Assembly: GCA_045601305.1 (NCBI GenBank)
Contig: JAZRZG010000076.1
Coordinates: forward strand, 1-7,774
Length of the DNA: 7,774 nt
Direction of reading: 5' to 3'
Origin: Equadaptatus sp045601305
GTDB lineage: Bacteria > Synergistota > Synergistia > Synergistales > Synergistaceae
In this document: positions 5,367-7,774 of the stretch, piece after piece
How the letters are laid out: the number at the start of each line of letters is the position of its first letter
How positions within the stretch are numbered: the stretch's first letter is position 1
The notes under the pieces: model-generated
What the model saw: only the letters and a program-made list of their open reading frames with translations
Databases searched by the model: none
Told to the model about the DNA's origin: nothing
Program-made: the position numbers and the translations under genes

Positions 5367-5955
5367 CAGCATAATAATTGCCGGAGTAGGCGGACAGGGA
5401 ACACTGCTTGCTTCAAAAATACTCTCAGCAGCCGCAATGGAACGCGGACTCTTTGTCCGCACCTCTGAAACAATCGGCATGGCGCAGCGCGGAGGTTCAG
5501 TATCAAGCCATGTGCGCATGGACGCGAAAGAGTTGTCGCCGGTTATACCGCAAGGCCGCGCAGACCTTCTGATCGGTTTTGAACTTTCCGAAGCAGCGCG
5601 CATACTCGGAAAACTCGCGCCTGACGCGAAAGCCGTAGTCAACGCAGAGAAAATAGTTCCGACAAACGTCGCGCTCAAAAAAGGAGTATATCTTGAAGAC
5701 GAATATCTTGAACTGCTGAAAAAACGTGTCCCCGGCATACTGCTCATTGAAGGCGCGCCGCTTGCGCTGAAAGCCGGAAACGCCCGCTCGCTCAACGTAG
5801 TAATGCTCGGAGCCGCGACAGGCGCCGGACTGCTGCCGTTCGGCGAAGACGAGATACGCGCCGCGCTCCGAAAATCAGTCAAAGAGAAAACGCTTGCAGT
5901 GAACGAAAAAGCGTTTGACCTCGGTTTTGAACAGGGAGTACGATGGCGAAAATAA
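5359..5955 (+). CDS. iorB: Indolepyruvate:ferredoxin oxidoreductase, beta subunit
   Basis: Small subunit that assembles with IorA; it corresponds to the gamma domain of the pyruvate:ferredoxin oxidoreductase family. ATG 5359 has an excellent ribosome site, AAGGAGGT (5343-5350), eight bases upstream and inside the iorA end. The 198-residue length is typical. The N-terminus IIIAGVGGQGTLLASKIL (5-22) is the signature glycine-rich segment, followed by RTSETIGMAQRGGSVSSHVR (33-52), also highly characteristic. PQGRADLLIGFELSEAAR and LNVVMLGAATGAGLLPF complete the domain. A minus-strand reading frame of similar length overlies the gene but is a shadow. After the TAA the gap to paaK is 126 bp and contains heptamer repeats, so cotranscription with paaK is likely but not tight. 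Confidence 0.96.
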   Translation: MRNSIIIAGVGGQGTLLASKILSAAAMERGLFVRTSETIGMAQRGGSVSSHVRMDAKELSPVIPQGRADLLIGFELSEAARILGKLAPDAKAVVNAEKIVPTNVALKKGVYLEDEYLELLKKRVPGILLIEGAPLALKAGNARSLNVVMLGAATGAGLLPFGEDEIRAALRKSVKEKTLAVNEKAFDLGFEQGVRWRK

Positions 5956-5973
5956 AAGATAGCCATTAGAAGC

Positions 5974-6003
5974 GCACTTTAGCACCTGGCACTCAGCACT
6001 TAG
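5974..6003. repeat. Heptamer repeats, AGTGC type, inverted copy after iorB
   Basis: Four in-phase 7-mers: GCACTTT (5974-5980), AGCACCT (5981-5987), GGCACTC (5988-5994), AGCACTT (5995-6001), then AG. The reverse complement belongs to the same family as 1311-1341 and 7474-7501. It sits 18 bp after the iorB stop. Confidence 0.65.
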
Positions 6004-6019
6004 TAAAAATAATTATTAA

Positions 6020-6066
6020 GTACGGGTTACAGGAGACGAGAACAGTTTAGTATAGAGAAGAACAGT
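6020..6066 (+). repeat. Degenerate purine-rich repeat before paaK
   Basis: Segments GTACGGGTTACAGGAG and TTTAGTATAGAGAAGAACAG resemble the AACACRGGAGTA and AGTATAGAACAC units after alr (711-757) and paaK (7521-7553), but are more diverged. It ends next to the paaK ribosome binding site (AGGAGG, 6068-6073). Confidence 0.35.
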
Positions 6067-6081
6067 CAGGAGGAAAATAAT

Positions 6082-7308
6082 ATGGAAAATACAACAATAC
6101 AGCAGTGCTTTGAAGCAGCAAAACGAGTACAGAAAAACAGCCCGATGTACAGGAAAATTCTGGCAGGCATAGACATCGAAAAAATGAAAACAAAGGAAGA
6201 CTTTGAGAGCCTTCCCTTTACGGAAAAAAACGATCTGCGCGACGCGTATCCGCTGGGCGCCTGCGCCGTGCCGCAGGATGAGGTGGTTCGTATCCATTCA
6301 TCGTCAGGCACTACAGGAATGCCCATTATCATGCCCTACACAGTACAGGACATCGAAGACTGGGCGGCAATGTTCAAACGCTGCTACGAAATAGCCGGTG
6401 TCACAAACCATGACGTTGTTCAGATTACGCCGGGCTTCGGACTCTGGACAGCGGGACTCGGATTTCTCAAAGGCGCGGAAAATCTCGGCGCGCTATCAAT
6501 TCCGATAGGCGCGGGACAGACAGAAAAACAGCTGCAGCTCCTCAGAGACCTCGGCACGACTGTACTCTGCTGCACCTCGTCATACGCGCTCATGCTTGCC
6601 GAAGAAGTTGACAAACGGCAACTCCGCGGCAGCATAAAACTCAAAAAAGGCATATTCGGCTCAGAACGCTGGGGCGACAAAATCCGCGAACGCATATACG
6701 AATCGCTCGGCATAGAATTCTTTGACATATACGGACTCACCGAAATCTACGGTCCCGGCATAGGAATAGACTGCGAAGAACACGCAGGAATGCACGTCTT
6801 TGACGACTATATTTACTTTGAAATCATAGACCCGAAGACAGGCAAAGTGCTGCCCGAGGGAGAAGAAGGCGAACTTGTCTGCACAACCTTCAAACGTCAG
6901 GCAGAGCCGCTTATCCGCTACCGCACGCACGACATCACGCGCTTCATCCCCGGCAAATGCAAATGCGGACTGCCCTATCCGAGAATAGACAGAATAAAAG
7001 GCAGAAGCGACGACATGTTCAAGGTAAAAGGCACAAACATCTTCCCCGCTCAGGTGGAAAACGTGCTGAAACAGATACCCGCACTCAGCAGCGAATACAG
7101 AATAGTCCTCAAAAACGTCAACCTCCGCGACAAAATGATTGTTCAGGCGGAAATCAAAGACGGACAGGACACGGCGAAGACGGCAGCTGAACTTGTGAGA
7201 CTCTGCAAAGCCTCCATCGGCATACTTGTTGAGCCGCAGATAGTTTCAATAGGCACGCTGCCGCGCAGCGAAAAGAAAACAAAACGCGTTATGGACGAAC
7301 GGTTTTAA
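6082..7308 (+). CDS. paaK: Phenylacetate-CoA ligase (AMP-forming), aryl-acetate activating
   Basis: An adenylate-forming enzyme that joins phenylacetate, or likely indoleacetate and related aryl acids here, to CoA using ATP. ATG 6082 follows AGGAGG (6068-6073) with an 8-base gap. The 408 residues are somewhat shorter than the roughly 430 of aerobic-pathway PaaK, as in many anaerobes. Motifs: phosphate-binding loop SSSGTTGMP (73-81); IYGLTEIYG (216-224), the adenylate-binding YGxTE; the RTHD segment (281-284) with the ribose-binding Asp; CKCG (293-296), a CxCG pair often seen in this family; the hinge GRSDDMFKVKGTNIFP (307-322); and the C-terminal LPRSEKKTKRV (393-403), with Lys399 the probable catalytic lysine of the mobile domain. 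The other genes of the aerobic phenylacetate epoxidation pathway are absent from this window. Lying directly after iorAB, the product most likely acts on the IorAB aryl-acetyl-CoA/aryl acetate pair. The exact substrate cannot be read from sequence. Confidence 0.94.
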   Translation: MENTTIQQCFEAAKRVQKNSPMYRKILAGIDIEKMKTKEDFESLPFTEKNDLRDAYPLGACAVPQDEVVRIHSSSGTTGMPIIMPYTVQDIEDWAAMFKRCYEIAGVTNHDVVQITPGFGLWTAGLGFLKGAENLGALSIPIGAGQTEKQLQLLRDLGTTVLCCTSSYALMLAEEVDKRQLRGSIKLKKGIFGSERWGDKIRERIYESLGIEFFDIYGLTEIYGPGIGIDCEEHAGMHVFDDYIYFEIIDPKTGKVLPEGEEGELVCTTFKRQAEPLIRYRTHDITRFIPGKCKCGLPYPRIDRIKGRSDDMFKVKGTNIFPAQVENVLKQIPALSSEYRIVLKNVNLRDKMIVQAEIKDGQDTAKTAAELVRLCKASIGILVEPQIVSIGTLPRSEKKTKRVMDERF

Positions 7309-7310
7309 CA

Positions 7311-7374
7311 TAAGACACGGGAGTTGGGAGTAGAGAAGACGGGAATCGGGAGTCGCAATTCGGGAGTCGGAAGG
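7311..7374 (+). repeat. Purine-rich heptamer tandem repeat after paaK
   Basis: It opens with TAAGACACGGGAG, close to the element after alr (711-723), and then shows exact 7-bp phasing: CGGGAAT (7340-7346), CGGGAGT (7347-7353), CGCAATT (7354-7360), CGGGAGT (7361-7367), CGGAAGG (7368-7374). It starts two bases after the paaK stop. Confidence 0.65.
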
Positions 7375-7428
7375 GAAAAGTCGTCTGTATTCTCGCTGAA
7401 GGGAAACGCTCGATATTCCCTACGGTCA

Positions 7429-7523
7429 TCCGTCAGTCGTTGGTCGTTAGTCGTCCGCTACTTTCGCTTTTCCGAGGTGCTAAGTGCGAGGTGCGAGGTG
7501 CGCCGTTGTCGTTAGTCGTTAGT
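7429..7523. repeat. Composite heptamer block: GTCGTTA and GAGGTGC arrays
   Basis: GTCGTTG (7436-7442), GTCGTTA (7443-7449) and GTCGTCC (7450-7456) are followed by a spacer containing GCTACTTT (7458-7465), then four exact-phase units GAGGTGC, TAAGTGC, GAGGTGC, GAGGTGC (7474-7501), and two more GTCGTTA units (7508-7521). The order of array, GCTACTTT spacer and AGTGC array is the same as in 1204-1341. Confidence 0.65.
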
Positions 7524-7650
7524 ATAGAACACGGGAATATAGAAGACGGGAGAAAAAAATACGAAAAAATACGGGTCAAAAATCTTTTCCCGTTACTCAT
7601 ACCCCCGTTATTCATATACCCGCGAAGTTATACCCCCGCGGTTTTATACA
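7521..7650. repeat. Purine-rich repeats facing inverted copies
   Basis: Forward units AGTATAGAACACGGGAAT and AGAAGACGGGAGA (7521-7553) are followed by pyrimidine-strand counterparts: CCCGTTACTCAT, ACCCCCGTTATTCAT, ACCCGCGAAGTT and ACCCCCGCGG (7589-7641). These read as ACGGG-type units on the minus strand. ACGGG (7571-7575) and CCCGT (7589-7593) can pair across a 13-nt loop. The region may fold as an imperfect hairpin. Confidence 0.5.
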
Positions 7651-7695
7651 TATTCGGAATTTTGAATCAGCAGCCTTTCAGCGCTTTTTTGAGTT

Positions 7696-7774
7696 TCAGC
7701 CTTCGGCAATTTCAGCCAAAGCGTTGAAAAGTCCTGATTCTGACTGCATTCCGATACAGTCTGTCTGCTTTGCC
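7696..7774 (-). CDS. Possible C-terminal 25 codons of a minus-strand gene (partial)
   Basis: Reading in from the window edge on the minus strand, 25 codons run open to a stop at 7696-7698 and end in SGLFNALAEIAEG. Codon choice (GGA, TCA, GAA, CTT) and the Ala/Glu/Leu-rich helical ending look like the real genes here, and the repeats stop before this point. Another minus-strand frame is also open to about 7650, so chance is possible. No family recognised. If real, this gene converges with paaK. Confidence 0.27.
   Translation of the reverse strand, partial: AKQTDCIGMQSESGLFNALAEIAEG

Larger units (their letters stand above)
7309..7774. other. Repeat-filled spacer downstream of paaK
   Basis: Nearly the whole stretch up to about 7650 is made of the three repeat families described separately, so its open frames on both strands are repeat artefacts. 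A GC-rich hairpin within it, CCGCG (7620-7624) with CGCGG (7637-7641) followed by TTTTAT, is the only terminator-like element after paaK and is weak. From 7696 a minus-strand gene end may begin. Confidence 0.55.

Noticed and set aside
4901..5506. Minus-strand open frame over the 3' end of iorA
   Set aside because: Shadow of the cofactor-binding and ferredoxin parts of IorA; no motif and no ribosome site.
5352..5966. Minus-strand open frame of 204 codons across iorB
   Set aside because: It lies wholly over iorB, whose protein has family signatures and an ideal ribosome site. The minus frame is Ser/Ala/Arg-rich with no motif, a typical shadow of GC-biased codons.
1204..7523. CRISPR array
   Set aside because: Units are 7 bp, contiguous and degenerate, with no spacers and no cas genes.
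7440..7727. 95-codon plus-strand frame after paaK
   Set aside because: Built largely from heptamer repeats, which produce open frames by periodicity; no ribosome site.

Overview
The window reads as a stretch of chromosome from an anaerobic, amino-acid-metabolising bacterium. The support is an oxygen-sensitive ferredoxin-dependent indolepyruvate oxidoreductase followed by an AMP-forming phenylacetate-CoA ligase, strong AGGAGG-type ribosome binding sites, and frequent ATA, AGA and GGA codons with moderate GC. Synergistota is my first guess and anaerobic Bacillota the second; nothing here settles it.

Layout. 2-709: the C-terminal two thirds of alanine racemase (alr), cut by the window edge. 710-2108: about 1.4 kb without a confident intact gene. 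It holds a degraded small gene (851-1110, probably of the four-helix-bundle / 23S-intervening-sequence type), a strong hairpin terminator, several tracts of degenerate 7-bp tandem repeats, a possible structured RNA on the minus strand (about 1344-1560), and two sigma70-like promoters. 2109-3113: an intact RhuM-family protein. 3146-3274: a very small secreted peptide with a clear signal sequence and an open -1 frame tail, closed by a strong terminator (3311-3339). 3409-3569: a promoter and about 105 nt of leader ending in a second terminator with a competing upstream pairing, directly before iorA. 3570-5955: iorA and iorB, overlapping by 8 bp. 6082-7308: paaK. 7309-7774: repeat-filled spacer and, at the extreme end, what may be the last 25 codons of a minus-strand gene.

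How the genes work together. IorAB oxidatively decarboxylates aryl pyruvates (from transamination of Trp, Phe or Tyr) to aryl-acetyl-CoA and reduced ferredoxin. PaaK interconverts aryl acetates and their CoA thioesters. Together they form an aryl-acid module that could run either as aromatic amino acid fermentation or, in reverse, as amino acid synthesis from scavenged aryl acids. alr and rhuM have no evident functional link to it.

The most interesting material is non-coding: (i) the terminator/antiterminator-like leader before iorA; (ii) the minus-strand fold at 1344-1560, where two helices are continuous only if G-U pairs form on the minus-strand RNA; (iii) three families of heptameric tandem repeats occupying the gaps after alr, iorB and paaK, in both orientations.
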